Assembly: GCF_018128065.1 (NCBI RefSeq)
Contig: NZ_CP072359.1
Coordinates: 930,001-994,000, forward strand
Direction of reading: 5' to 3'
DNA: 64,000 nucleotides
Source: Prevotella melaninogenica
Lineage (GTDB): Bacteria > Bacteroidota > Bacteroidia > Bacteroidales > Bacteroidaceae
Shown here: in pieces, positions 17,138-25,777 of the stretch
Numbering within the stretch: position 1 is the first letter of the stretch
Layout of the letters: each line of letters begins with the position of its first letter
Notes under the pieces: model-generated
What the model saw: the letters and a program-made list of their open reading frames with translations, nothing else
The model's database searches: none
Told to the model about the DNA's origin: nothing
Program-made: the position numbers and the translations under genes

Positions 17138-17509
17138 ATGAGAAACAAGGTGAAGAAAATGGTATTGGGGCTTGCCCTCATAGTGGCAATGCTGTCGGTA
17201 ATCTCATGTGCAACACGAGAGTCAGCTATTAACGACTTAGAGAATTTTTCATACGAATTGCGTGATAATAGCCAGTATTATACTGCTAAGAAGTGGCGTA
17301 GGGCTATTGATAAGTTCGGTCGTATCCGTCGTGAGATTTCACGCCATGATTATACAGTTGCAGAACGCCAGCGTATTGGTAGACTCGAAGGCGATTGCGC
17401 TCGTTATATGGTACGAGGAGCCAAGGATGGCGTGGTGAATAGTGTCTTTGGTCTTGGAAGTGAAATCCAAGGTGTCTTAGATGCATTCGGTGTCAAGCGC
17501 AAGGATTAG
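17138..17509 (+). CDS. Small lipoprotein of unknown function
   Basis: The 123-residue protein starts with a lipoprotein signal peptide; the lipobox VISC puts the lipidated cysteine at C24. The mature part is basic and helical (for example KKWRRAIDKFGRIRREISRHDYTVAERQRIGRLEGDCARY split over two helices) and ends in a small glycine-rich stretch (GAKDGVVNSVFGLGSEIQGVLDAFG) that could insert in or lie on a membrane. I do not recognise a characterised family. It lies between divergent mutY and purH, with its own promoter. Confidence 0.75.
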   Translation: MRNKVKKMVLGLALIVAMLSVISCATRESAINDLENFSYELRDNSQYYTAKKWRRAIDKFGRIRREISRHDYTVAERQRIGRLEGDCARYMVRGAKDGVVNSVFGLGSEIQGVLDAFGVKRKD

Positions 17510-17658
17510 ACTTAAGAAAGTAATTGATAGATATTAAGAAATGCTGTACAGTTTTCAATAAGCAGAACTTGAAGCAGATAGAATAAAACAAAAGAAGGCA
17601 GCTTATTAGACTTAAATCAAATAGTTGCCAACCTTTTGTTTTTTTTTGATTTAAAATA

Positions 17659-17688
17659 TTGTTTAGTCGCTTATAATTAGTAACTTTG
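17659..17688 (+). promoter_or_regulatory. Promoter of purH and probably the mre cluster
   Basis: TTG at 17659-17661 and TAACTTTG at 17681-17688 are 19 bp apart, a close consensus match. The predicted mRNA leader before the purH ATG at 17716 is about 20 bases. Confidence 0.8.
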
Positions 17689-17715
17689 CACATCAAATCC
17701 ATAAAATGTTTTACA

Positions 17716-18312
17716 ATGGCTGGTAAAAAACAAATTAAGACTGCTCTTATTTCGGTCTTTCATAAAGATGGACTTGAGGATTTGCTCAAGAAGTTAGATG
17801 AAGAAGGCGTGAAATTCCTCAGTACCGGTGGTACACAGGAATTCATCGTGTCATTAGGATACGAATGTCAGAAGGTTGAAGACGTCACATCTTACCCTTC
17901 TATTCTTGGTGGTCGTGTGAAGACACTTCACCCAAAGATTTTTGGTGGTATTCTTTCTCGTCGTGATAACGAAAGTGATCAGGCACAGATGCAGGAATAT
18001 GATATTCCATACATCGACCTCGTTATCGTAGACCTTTATCCTTTTGAGCAGACGGTAGCCAGTGGTGCCAGTGCAGAGGAAATCATTGAGAAGATTGATA
18101 TAGGTGGTATCTCGCTGATACGTGCAGGAGCAAAGAACTTCAAGGATGTTGTTATTGTGCCAAGTAAGGCGGAGTATCCTGTGTTGCTTCAGATTCTCAA
18201 CACAAATGGGGCTCGTACTGATATTGAAGATCGTAAGATGTTCGCTGAACGTGCTTTCGGCATTACCAGTCATTACGATACAGCTATTCATCGTTGGTTT
18301 GCAACAGAATAA
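17716..18312 (+). CDS. purH: Stand-alone IMP cyclohydrolase (PurH N-terminal domain)
   Basis: The 198-residue protein corresponds to the N-terminal MGS-like inosicase domain of PurH, which closes FAICAR to IMP in the last step of purine synthesis. Characteristic segments are KTALISVFHKDGLEDL, FLSTGGT, VTSYPSILGGRVKTLHPKIFGGIL and IDIGGISLIRAGAKNF. In most bacteria this domain is fused to a C-terminal AICAR transformylase of about 320 residues. Here a stop follows the complete domain and mreB begins 46 bases later, so the transformylase must be encoded elsewhere, probably as a separate protein. The ATG at 17716 (rather than an in-frame codon at 17686 that overlaps the promoter) fits the family start. 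Confidence 0.9.
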   Translation: MAGKKQIKTALISVFHKDGLEDLLKKLDEEGVKFLSTGGTQEFIVSLGYECQKVEDVTSYPSILGGRVKTLHPKIFGGILSRRDNESDQAQMQEYDIPYIDLVIVDLYPFEQTVASGASAEEIIEKIDIGGISLIRAGAKNFKDVVIVPSKAEYPVLLQILNTNGARTDIEDRKMFAERAFGITSHYDTAIHRWFATE

Positions 18313-18358
18313 GTACACATTAGATAGGAATATACATTTATAAAAAAGACATATATTA

Positions 18359-19381
18359 ATGGGATTATTTTCATTTATCCAGGAAATTGCTATGGACCTG
18401 GGAACGGCAAACACAATTATTATCAGTGATGATAAGATTGTTGTTGATGAGCCGTCAGTAGTAGCACTGGACCGTCGCACAGATAAGATGATTGCTGTGG
18501 GTGGTGATGCAAAGATGATGTACGAGAAGGAACATCCCAATATTCGTACAATCCGCCCTTTGCGCGACGGAGTTATCGCTGACTTTACAGCTTGTGAGCA
18601 GATGATGCGTGGACTTATTAAGATGGTTCACAGTGGCAATCGTTTCTTCTCACCTTCATTGCGTATGGTAATCGGTGTTCCATCAGGTTCTACTGAGGTT
18701 GAACTTCGTGCCGTTCGTGATTCAGCAGAACACGCTGATGGTCGTGATGTCTACCTTATCTTTGAGCCAATGGCAGCTGCCCTCGGTATGGGTCTTGATG
18801 TAGAAGCTCCAGAGGGTAACATGATTGTTGATATCGGTGGTGGTAGCACTGAGATTGCAGTCATTTCTTTGGGTGGTATCGTATGTAATAACTCTATCCG
18901 TGTAGCAGGTGATGACCTCACTGCGGATATTCAGGAATATATGAGCCGTCAGCATAATGTGAAAGTCAGTGAGCGTATGGCAGAGCGTATTAAGCTCCAT
19001 GTCGGTTCGGCACTGACAGACCTTGGCGAAGAAGCACCAGAGGATTACATTGTACATGGCCCTAACCGTATCACAGCACTTCCTATGGAGGTGCCTGTAT
19101 GCTATCAAGAGATTGCTCATTGTCTTGATAAGACCGTTGCAAAGATTGAAAATGCCGTTCTTTCAGCATTGGAGAATACACCGCCTGAGCTTTATGCTGA
19201 TATCGTAAAGAATGGTATTTACCTCAGTGGTGGTGGTGCATTGCTTCGTGGTATCGACAAGCGACTGACTGATAAGATTAACATTCCATTCCATATTGCT
19301 GAAGACCCATTGCACAGTGTGGCTAAGGGTGCAGGCATAGCATTGAAGAACGTAGACCGTTTCTCGTTCTTGATGAGATAA
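18359..19381 (+). CDS. mreB: Rod shape-determining actin homologue
   Basis: The 340-residue cytoplasmic protein is bacterial actin. The ATPase signatures are phosphate loop 1 (MDLGTANTIIISDDKIVVDEPS, near residues 12-33, read in two parts), phosphate loop 2 (IVDIGGGSTEIAVISLGG, near 156-173) and the adenosine motif YLSGGGALLRGIDKRL near the C-terminus. It polymerises under the inner membrane and guides the elongasome. It heads the classic gene order mreB-mreC-mreD-mrdA-rodA, with mreC starting 12 bases after its stop, and purH lies just upstream on the same strand. Confidence 0.98.
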   Translation: MGLFSFIQEIAMDLGTANTIIISDDKIVVDEPSVVALDRRTDKMIAVGGDAKMMYEKEHPNIRTIRPLRDGVIADFTACEQMMRGLIKMVHSGNRFFSPSLRMVIGVPSGSTEVELRAVRDSAEHADGRDVYLIFEPMAAALGMGLDVEAPEGNMIVDIGGGSTEIAVISLGGIVCNNSIRVAGDDLTADIQEYMSRQHNVKVSERMAERIKLHVGSALTDLGEEAPEDYIVHGPNRITALPMEVPVCYQEIAHCLDKTVAKIENAVLSALENTPPELYADIVKNGIYLSGGGALLRGIDKRLTDKINIPFHIAEDPLHSVAKGAGIALKNVDRFSFLMR

Positions 19382-19393
19382 CAACTAACGTTC

Positions 19394-20278
19394 ATGCACA
19401 ATCTGACAGAGTTCCTTGCTAAGTACAAGCATTGGTTCTTGTTCGTTGCCCTGGAAGTCTTGAGTATGGTTCTTCTGTTCCGATTCAACGACTATCAGGG
19501 CAGTGTGTGGTTCACGTCAGCGAACTACGTAGCAGGTTTGGCTTATGAGGAAAGTTCAAAGATCACATCTTACTTGACGATGGGTGAGGTGAATGAGGCT
19601 TTGACCAAGCGTAATCTTGAACTGGAACGTCAGGTGAGAGAGTTGTCAGAACAGCTATATGACAAGACGAAGGACTCTACTTTCCTTCATAAGGGGCAAT
19701 ATCGTTTCCTTTCAAAGTTCCGATTGGTACAAGCAAAGGTTGTAGCCAATTCGTTGGATAAACCTAATAACTTTATCACTATCAACAAGGGAACATGGGA
19801 TGGAGTACATAAGGATATGGGTGTAGCCTGTGGAAATGGTGTTGTGGGTATTGTCTATATGGCAGGTATTCATTATGCTGTTGTAATTCCTGTGCTGAAC
19901 TCAAAGTCAAACATCAGCTGTTCTATTCAGGGACGTGACTATTTTGGTTATCTCCATTGGAATGGAGGCGCATCTGATGTTGCTTATCTGGATGATGTCC
20001 CTCGTCATGCAAAGTTTAAGTTGGGCGACCGTGTTGTAACGAGTGGATATTCTTCTGTATTCCCAGCTGGTGTATTGGTAGGTAAAATAAAGCATGTCTA
20101 CAATTCGGAAGATGGACTCTCTTATCGCTTACAGATTCAGCTCTCAACAGACTTTGGTAATCTACGTGATGTCTGTGTGATAGATGATGCTTCTATTAGA
20201 GACCAACGCCAGATTATTAAGGCGGCACAAGATTCTATCAAACCGCTTGAGGACCAGATAGGAAATGGGGCACAGTAA
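19394..20278 (+). CDS. mreC: Rod shape-determining protein MreC
   Basis: The 294-residue bitopic protein has a short cytoplasmic start, a membrane helix near residues 13-30 and a coiled coil near 55-85 (EALTKRNLELERQVRELSEQL). A beta-barrel periplasmic domain follows (about 115-270, with GNGVVGIVYMAGIHYAVVIPVL and GDRVVTSGYSSVFPAGVLVGKI). MreC activates PBP2-RodA within the elongasome. Length and layout are normal. A 112-base gap precedes mreD. Confidence 0.95.
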   Translation: MHNLTEFLAKYKHWFLFVALEVLSMVLLFRFNDYQGSVWFTSANYVAGLAYEESSKITSYLTMGEVNEALTKRNLELERQVRELSEQLYDKTKDSTFLHKGQYRFLSKFRLVQAKVVANSLDKPNNFITINKGTWDGVHKDMGVACGNGVVGIVYMAGIHYAVVIPVLNSKSNISCSIQGRDYFGYLHWNGGASDVAYLDDVPRHAKFKLGDRVVTSGYSSVFPAGVLVGKIKHVYNSEDGLSYRLQIQLSTDFGNLRDVCVIDDASIRDQRQIIKAAQDSIKPLEDQIGNGAQ

Positions 20279-20390
20279 TAATTGATGACCAATATAACTT
20301 GGCTTTATAGGAGGTTGGATAATTGCACCTTGTAGACTATTTTTTACTTGGGTGTGAGCCATTTCCCTCCATTGATTTACGAAAGAAAGA

Positions 20391-20891
20391 ATGAATATAG
20401 ATTTCCTAAAACGTTTGCTTTGGTTTGCTGTATTGACAGTAGCACAGGTGTTTGTCCTTAATCACATCCATCTGTTTGCTGTTGCCACGCCATTGCTTTA
20501 TATCTATTTCATCCTTCTTTTCCCTCGTAATTATCCTCAGTGGGCTATGCTGTTATGGGCGTTTTTAATGGGTCTTACGATTGATACCTTTTCAAATACA
20601 CCCGGTGTCGCAGCAGGGTCACTGACATTAATAGCTGCCTTACAACCTTATGTATTGCAACTATTTATCCCTCGTGATAGTAGTGAAAACTTCCAGGCAG
20701 GTATGGATACGCTTAGCATGCCGCAGTACACGTGGTATGTGTCAATTTTTACCTTAATATATAGCGTCGTTTTCTTCACTTTAGAGATGTTTAGTTTTTT
20801 TAATGTGATTGAATGGCTATTGTGTATTGGTGGTAGTTCATTACTCACGCTTATTCTTATTCTTGTTGTTGAGAACGTAAGGAGGCGATAA
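20391..20891 (+). CDS. mreD: Rod shape-determining protein MreD
   Basis: The 166-residue polytopic membrane protein has about five to six hydrophobic helices. It is recognised mainly by size, hydrophobicity and its place between mreC and mrdA. The stop codon region contains AAGGAGG (20879-20885), a perfect Shine-Dalgarno sequence for the following mrdA gene. Confidence 0.9.
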   Translation: MNIDFLKRLLWFAVLTVAQVFVLNHIHLFAVATPLLYIYFILLFPRNYPQWAMLLWAFLMGLTIDTFSNTPGVAAGSLTLIAALQPYVLQLFIPRDSSENFQAGMDTLSMPQYTWYVSIFTLIYSVVFFTLEMFSFFNVIEWLLCIGGSSLLTLILILVVENVRRR

Positions 20892-20894
20892 GAA

Positions 20895-23261
20895 ATGAAG
20901 AATTATGATTTAGAGAAACGTCGCCTCGTGCTTAGTGCGGTTGCAATAGGTATTGTGGTGATATATACTATACGTCTTTTTGCTCTTCAGATTGCCAGTG
21001 ACGACTATCGGAAGAGCGCTGACTCTAATGCTTTTTTAAAGAAGATAGAGTTCCCATCACGTGGTTCAATCACTGATAGGAATGGTAAGCTGTTGGTCTT
21101 TAATCAGCCAGCTTATGACATTATGGTCGTTACCAACGAGATGAAAGGGCATCTTGATACGCTTGAGTTCTGCAAGGCATTGAACATAACTAAGGCTGAT
21201 TTCATTAATAGAATGATTAATCTCAAGGATAGAAATAAGAATCCAGGTTATTCTCGATTCACACAACAACTATTCTTGAGTCAGTTGAGCGATAAAGAGT
21301 TTAGTGCTTTTCAGGAGAAGCTCTATCGTTTCCCAGGCTTTTATGTACAGAAACGTAGTGTTCGTCAGTATCAACGAGCTATCGCTGCACATATTCTTGG
21401 TGATGTAGCCGAAGTAAGTCAGGGCGATATTGAGGATGATGAGTACTATCAACCAGGAGATTATATTGGTAAGATGGGTGTTGAACGTGAGTATGAGAAA
21501 GACTTGCGTGGAGTTAAAGGCGTACAAATACTTTTGCGCGATGCGCACGGACAGATACAAGGACGTTATCAGAATGGAAAGTACGACCAGCGCCCACACC
21601 CTGGACGGGACATACAACTTGGTCTTGATGCTGAACTACAAGCACTTGGTGAGCGATTGATGGAAGGAAAGTTAGGGGCTATTGTGGCTATTGAACCTAA
21701 GACAGGACAAATTTTGGCAATGGTTTCTGCACCGACTTTTGACCCTCGTATGATGATTGGTAAGCTACGAGGAAAGTACCAACGTGAGATGACGCTTGAC
21801 CCAGCAAAGCCCTTGCTCAATCGTGCTATAATGGGACAATATCCTCCTGGTTCAACTTTTAAGACGGGACAGGCTGTTACCTATTATACAGAAGGTGTTG
21901 TATCGGATTCAACACGTTACCCATGTCATCGTGGATTCTATTTTAAGGGACTTCATGTAGGTTGTCACCCACATGCTGCTCCCATCTCATTGGTGCCAGC
22001 TATAAGTACCTCTTGTAATAGTTATTTCTGTTGGGGACTATATCACATGCTTTCCAATCGTAGGAAATATAAAACCTTGGAGGATGCGATGAACGTATGG
22101 CGCGACTATATGGTATCCATGGGCTTCGGTTATAAGTTGGGTATTGACCTCCCCGGTGAGAAGCGAGGTATGATTCCAAATGCGAAGTTCTACGATAATG
22201 CTTTTAAGAGATGGAACCCCCTTTCAGTTATTTCTATTTCTATTGGACAGGGTGAGGTCAACCTTACTCCATTGCAAATTGCCAACCTTGGAGCTACGAT
22301 TGCCAACCGTGGTTATTACTTAACACCACACGTTGTACGAAGTATTCAAGGAAAGAAGCTTGATAAGAAGTATGTAGAAAAGCATCGCACAAAGGGTAGT
22401 CTAAGAGCTTATCAAGAAGTAATAGCAGGTATGATTTCATCAGTACGTGGTGGAACTTGTGCGCATGCGGTTCATCCTGGTTACTCTTTGGCAGGTAAGA
22501 CAGGTACAGCTCAGAACCGTGGTAAGGACCACTCTGTGTTTATGGGCTTTGCACCTGTTGATACTCCAAAGATTGCCATTGCTGTTTATGTTGAGAATGG
22601 TGGATTTGGTGCTGACTTTGGTGTCCCTATCGGTTCATTGATGATTGAGCAGTACATCAACGGAAAACTTACTCCTGGCGATGAAGCTCGTGCTACTGCG
22701 TTGCAAAATCGTCATATCTCTTACTCGTTTAAGCGTCCTTTGTCTCACGCTGATTCTATTCGTCTTGATTCTATCAAACGTGTGAATATCATCAGAGACT
22801 CACTGAAGAAAGTCAAAGAGAAACAGGATTTGGCTGATGCAGAGAGATTAAAAGAAGCTAAAGCAAAGAAAGATGCTGAGGATAAGGATAAGAAAAAGCA
22901 ACCTCAGAATGAGCCTGCTATCCGTGTTGAAACAGAAACAAAAGTAAAGACAGAGAAAAAAGACAAGGATAAGGAAGGAGATAAGAAAGGGAAAGATAAG
23001 GAGAAAAATAAGGAAAGTCATAAGGAAAACAAGGATAAACCTAAGGTGAAAGAAAAGCCTAAGGAACCGCATAAAGATAAACCGAAGGAGCAACCGAAGG
23101 CGAAGCCTAAAGAGCAAGTAAAAGAAAAAAACAAGGAGCAGCCAAAGGTGAAACCTAAGGCGCAAGTAAAAGATAAACCAAAGGAACAACCCAAAGAGAA
23201 ATCAAAGGTTCAATCCAAGGATAAACAAAAAAGCAAGGAGAACGTAAAGCGTGCCAAGTAA
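20895..23261 (+). CDS. mrdA: Penicillin-binding protein 2 with a long lysine-rich tail
   Basis: The 788-residue class B PBP is the elongation transpeptidase. It has an N-terminal membrane anchor (about 10-30), a pedestal domain (about 50-230) and a transpeptidase domain. The domain carries the catalytic motifs SxxK (S320, K323 in PGSTFKTGQ), SxN (S373-C374-N375) and KTG (535-537). The enzyme domain ends near residue 620. Beyond about residue 635 the protein continues for roughly 150 residues of low-complexity sequence dominated by Lys, Glu, Asp, Pro and Gln, with repeated KPKEQ-like units. Typical PBP2 has about 620-680 residues, so this is an unusual periplasmic extension. The start has a canonical AAGGAGG nine bases upstream. 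Confidence 0.96.
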   Translation: MKNYDLEKRRLVLSAVAIGIVVIYTIRLFALQIASDDYRKSADSNAFLKKIEFPSRGSITDRNGKLLVFNQPAYDIMVVTNEMKGHLDTLEFCKALNITKADFINRMINLKDRNKNPGYSRFTQQLFLSQLSDKEFSAFQEKLYRFPGFYVQKRSVRQYQRAIAAHILGDVAEVSQGDIEDDEYYQPGDYIGKMGVEREYEKDLRGVKGVQILLRDAHGQIQGRYQNGKYDQRPHPGRDIQLGLDAELQALGERLMEGKLGAIVAIEPKTGQILAMVSAPTFDPRMMIGKLRGKYQREMTLDPAKPLLNRAIMGQYPPGSTFKTGQAVTYYTEGVVSDSTRYPCHRGFYFKGLHVGCHPHAAPISLVPAISTSCNSYFCWGLYHMLSNRRKYKTLEDAMNVWRDYMVSMGFGYKLGIDLPGEKRGMIPNAKFYDNAFKRWNPLSVISISIGQGEVNLTPLQIANLGATIANRGYYLTPHVVRSIQGKKLDKKYVEKHRTKGSLRAYQEVIAGMISSVRGGTCAHAVHPGYSLAGKTGTAQNRGKDHSVFMGFAPVDTPKIAIAVYVENGGFGADFGVPIGSLMIEQYINGKLTPGDEARATALQNRHISYSFKRPLSHADSIRLDSIKRVNIIRDSLKKVKEKQDLADAERLKEAKAKKDAEDKDKKKQPQNEPAIRVETETKVKTEKKDKDKEGDKKGKDKEKNKESHKENKDKPKVKEKPKEPHKDKPKEQPKAKPKEQVKEKNKEQPKVKPKAQVKDKPKEQPKEKSKVQSKDKQKSKENVKRAK

Positions 23262-24726
23262 TTATACAGCAGATAGACAACCAGGAGTACTTCGTTCATT
23301 AGATTGGTGGACGATTGGTATCTATATAGCGTTACTCACCTTTGGGTGGGTAAGCGTCTGCGGTGCGAGCTATACTTATGGCGATACTGAAATCTTCTCG
23401 CTTTCAACCCGTTCGGGTATGCAGATTGTGTGGATTGCTACTTCCATCTGTTTAGGTTTTGTACTGCTGATGATGGACGACCGTTTCTATGACACCTTCG
23501 CTTACGTCATCTATGGTCTGTTAGTACTCCTTCTCTTTGCCACAATCTTTAATCCTCATAGTATTAAAGGTTCTCGATCATGGCTTGTTTTGGGACCATT
23601 ACGACTGCAACCTGCGGAGTTTGCCAAGTTTGCAACGGCATTGGCAATAGCTAAATTTATGTCGGCTTACGGCTTTACGATGAAGAACTGGAAGCATTTT
23701 GCAGGTGCTTGTGGTATCATCTTCCTGCCTATACTCTGTATTGTCGGGCAGCGTGAGACAGGTTCAGCCTTGGTTTATCTCTCTTTCTTCCTCATGCTTT
23801 ATCGTGAAGGAATGTCTGGCGCATTCCTCTTCACAGGACTGGCAATGGTTGTTTACTTTGTTGTTGGAATCAAGTATGAGGAGATATTGCTATGGGATAC
23901 GCCCACGTCTTTAGGAAAGTTTGTCGTCCTCTTACTCGTACAGATATTCTCCTCGGTGATGGTATGGGTCTATGTGGGAGATAATGGGCGCATGCGTCTG
24001 CTGCTGACTTATGTCTTTGGAATTACAGGACTTGCCTTACTTTTCTCGGAGTTTGTCATTCCATTTGATATTGTTTGGGTGCAGCTGGTTCTATCAGCAT
24101 GTTTGATAGGCTATTTAGTTTATAATGCGATGAACACTCGCTTTGCAAACTACTTCTATATAGCGTTGTTTGCTTTAGGTTCAATCGCCTTTTTCTATTC
24201 GGCAGACTATGTGCTAAATGATGTCATGCAACCCCACCAGCGTGTGCGTATCAATGTTCTTTTAGGGTTAGATGAGGACCTCGCAGGAGCTGGCTATAAT
24301 GTGCATCAGAGTGAGATTGCCATTGGTTCTGGAGGATTACAGGGTAAGGGCTTCTTGAATGGTACGCAGACAAAGTTGAAGTTTGTACCTGAACAGGATA
24401 CCGACTTTATCTTCTGTACGGTAGGTGAGGAGGAGGGTTTCCTCGGTTCAGCCTCGGTACTTGTGCTATTTCTTTTCCTGATACTTCGATTGATGTACCT
24501 TGCCGACCGACAACCCTTTAAGTTCGGGCGAGTCTATGGGTATTGTGTCGCGGGAATCTTCCTATTCCATGTCTTTATTAACGTCGGAATGGTATTGGGA
24601 CTAACGCCGGTTATTGGTATTCCGTTACCTTTCTTTAGTTACGGAGGTTCCTCCTTATGGGGTTTTACTTTGCTTTTGTTTATTTTTCTTCGTATCGATG
24701 CAGGGCGTAATCTTATCCGTCAGTAG
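23251..24726 (+). CDS. rodA: SEDS peptidoglycan glycosyltransferase RodA
   Basis: The 491-residue polytopic protein polymerises lipid II with PBP2 as partner. The SEDS family is shown by SIKGSRSWLVLGPLRLQPAEFAK, the central loop QPHQRVRINVLLGLDEDLAGAGYNVHQSEIAIGSGGLQGKGFLNGTQTKLKFVPEQDTDFIF (broken by the membrane segments), and FFSYGGSSLWGF near the C-terminus. It is longer than E. coli RodA (370) because of extra hydrophobic segments in the middle (about 190-290). It starts with GTG, overlapping the end of mrdA by 11 bases, with AAGGAG (23235-23240) at good spacing, so translation is likely coupled. Confidence 0.95.
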   Translation: MPSNYTADRQPGVLRSLDWWTIGIYIALLTFGWVSVCGASYTYGDTEIFSLSTRSGMQIVWIATSICLGFVLLMMDDRFYDTFAYVIYGLLVLLLFATIFNPHSIKGSRSWLVLGPLRLQPAEFAKFATALAIAKFMSAYGFTMKNWKHFAGACGIIFLPILCIVGQRETGSALVYLSFFLMLYREGMSGAFLFTGLAMVVYFVVGIKYEEILLWDTPTSLGKFVVLLLVQIFSSVMVWVYVGDNGRMRLLLTYVFGITGLALLFSEFVIPFDIVWVQLVLSACLIGYLVYNAMNTRFANYFYIALFALGSIAFFYSADYVLNDVMQPHQRVRINVLLGLDEDLAGAGYNVHQSEIAIGSGGLQGKGFLNGTQTKLKFVPEQDTDFIFCTVGEEEGFLGSASVLVLFLFLILRLMYLADRQPFKFGRVYGYCVAGIFLFHVFINVGMVLGLTPVIGIPLPFFSYGGSSLWGFTLLLFIFLRIDAGRNLIRQ

Positions 24727-24916
24727 GGGATAGGATTGCGCTTGTATAGTTCTAATACGCACTTAATGTGAATTCTCTTTGGGCATATAATACCGCATTT
24801 GTTTTAGAAGAGTAATCCTATATATTACATAATCTTTGTTTGCAGGAGGTAGTATAGATTTCTGCTAATAATAAGTTAGAACTGTTTTCCATAACATTTT
24901 GTAAGTTTTTTGTGGT

Positions 24917-24980
24917 CAGCACCATTGGTGTTAAGCCTCCACACCACATGTGCTAAGCCTCCACACCACTTGTGTTCGGC
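24917..24980. repeat. 22-bp palindromic repeat array, family 1, locus C
   Basis: Read on the minus strand, units of the form GGTGTGGAGGCTTA.CAC follow each other at 22 bp, with partial units at both ends. The array lies between convergent genes. Confidence 0.85.
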
Positions 24981-25199
24981 ATTATCACTATTGTTGATAG
25001 TGGGGAGTAAGGAGTACCATAATCATTAAATAAGATGTAGTAAGACACTGATGCTTAATTTATATGAGAAAGGTTTTATAGAGAACTGATAATTGTGGTT
25101 TGGTTACGTCTGATATCGTATACTCGGTTAGCACTGCTTATTTATGTTGATTTGTCGTTCTTCCTCCTTTTATCCACTTAATTGTTCATTACAATATGT

Positions 25200-25249
25200 A
25201 TAAAGGCTGCTTCAAAACTCCAATGTATGGAGGTTGAAGCAGCCTTTAT
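25200..25249. terminator. Bidirectional terminator between rodA and gldH
   Basis: A perfect 16-bp stem (ATAAAGGCTGCTTCAA, 25200-25215, with its complement at 25234-25249) has A- and T-rich flanks on both sides. It suits the convergent transcripts of rodA and gldH. Confidence 0.85.
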
Positions 25250-25265
25250 TGCTTGTTTCTAATTT

Positions 25266-25760
25266 TTATTCTTTGATAAGTCTAACACCAACATCGCTGA
25301 TGCCAGGGAGCGACTCACGGTTCATGATATGATGTATCGTGACGTGCATGGAGTCATTTCGGTTGAGACGGAAGGAGGTAATTGCCTGACGTATCTCAGT
25401 GCTTGTAATACCTTTATGCCCCACCAATATTCCTTTATCGTTAATAATCTCACAATTAACGGTATCATTGTAAGTCTTTTCACGCTTCTTACGTTGTCTG
25501 TAATAGATAACTTTCCGCTCAATAATCATACTTATATTGCGGTAAGGATAAGTCTGTGCGGCACGTAAGCAGAGGTCTAACTGATAGTTGCCCTCCCATT
25601 GACGAGGAATATCAAAAGTAAGTGTGTCTTTGCGTGACCAACCCTGTAACGACACACTTTTATAGTGATCGTAAGTGCGGGGGTCACTGCATGAGGTAGC
25701 ACCCATAGCGATTACCATGAGTGCTATAATATATAATAAGGTGGAAACCTTATGTTTCAT
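25266..25760 (-). CDS. gldH: GldH-family lipoprotein
   Basis: The 164-residue product has a lipoprotein signal peptide (lipobox ATSC, C24) and the GldH family pattern: DTLTFDIP early, a beta-rich middle with RNISMIIER, and the closing NRESLPGISDVGVRL. GldH was named from gliding motility in Flavobacterium, but homologues are widespread in non-gliding Bacteroidales, where the role is unclear. It follows ricT by 17 bases in the minus-strand order metF-holB-ricT-gldH. Confidence 0.85.
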   Translation of the reverse strand: MKHKVSTLLYIIALMVIAMGATSCSDPRTYDHYKSVSLQGWSRKDTLTFDIPRQWEGNYQLDLCLRAAQTYPYRNISMIIERKVIYYRQRKKREKTYNDTVNCEIINDKGILVGHKGITSTEIRQAITSFRLNRNDSMHVTIHHIMNRESLPGISDVGVRLIKE

Positions 25761-25777
25761 TCTTGCATTCTTTCAGT

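Larger units (their letters stand above)
24727..25265. other. Non-coding interval between convergent rodA and gldH
   Basis: It holds a family-1 22-bp array (24917-24980) and, at the right end, a strong two-way terminator (25200-25249). No gene is supported. Confidence 0.7.

Noticed and set aside
17716..18312. Truncated purH pseudogene
   Set aside because: The protein ends after a complete cyclohydrolase domain, and no transformylase remnant follows in any frame before mreB.
22848..23189. Minus-strand hydrophobic protein
   Set aside because: It is the antisense reading of the lysine-rich tail of mrdA (AAG/AAA read as CTT/TTT), an artefact of composition.
25266..25760. Evidence for gliding motility
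   Set aside because: A GldH-type lipoprotein alone is common in non-motile Bacteroidales, and no other gliding genes are present in the window.
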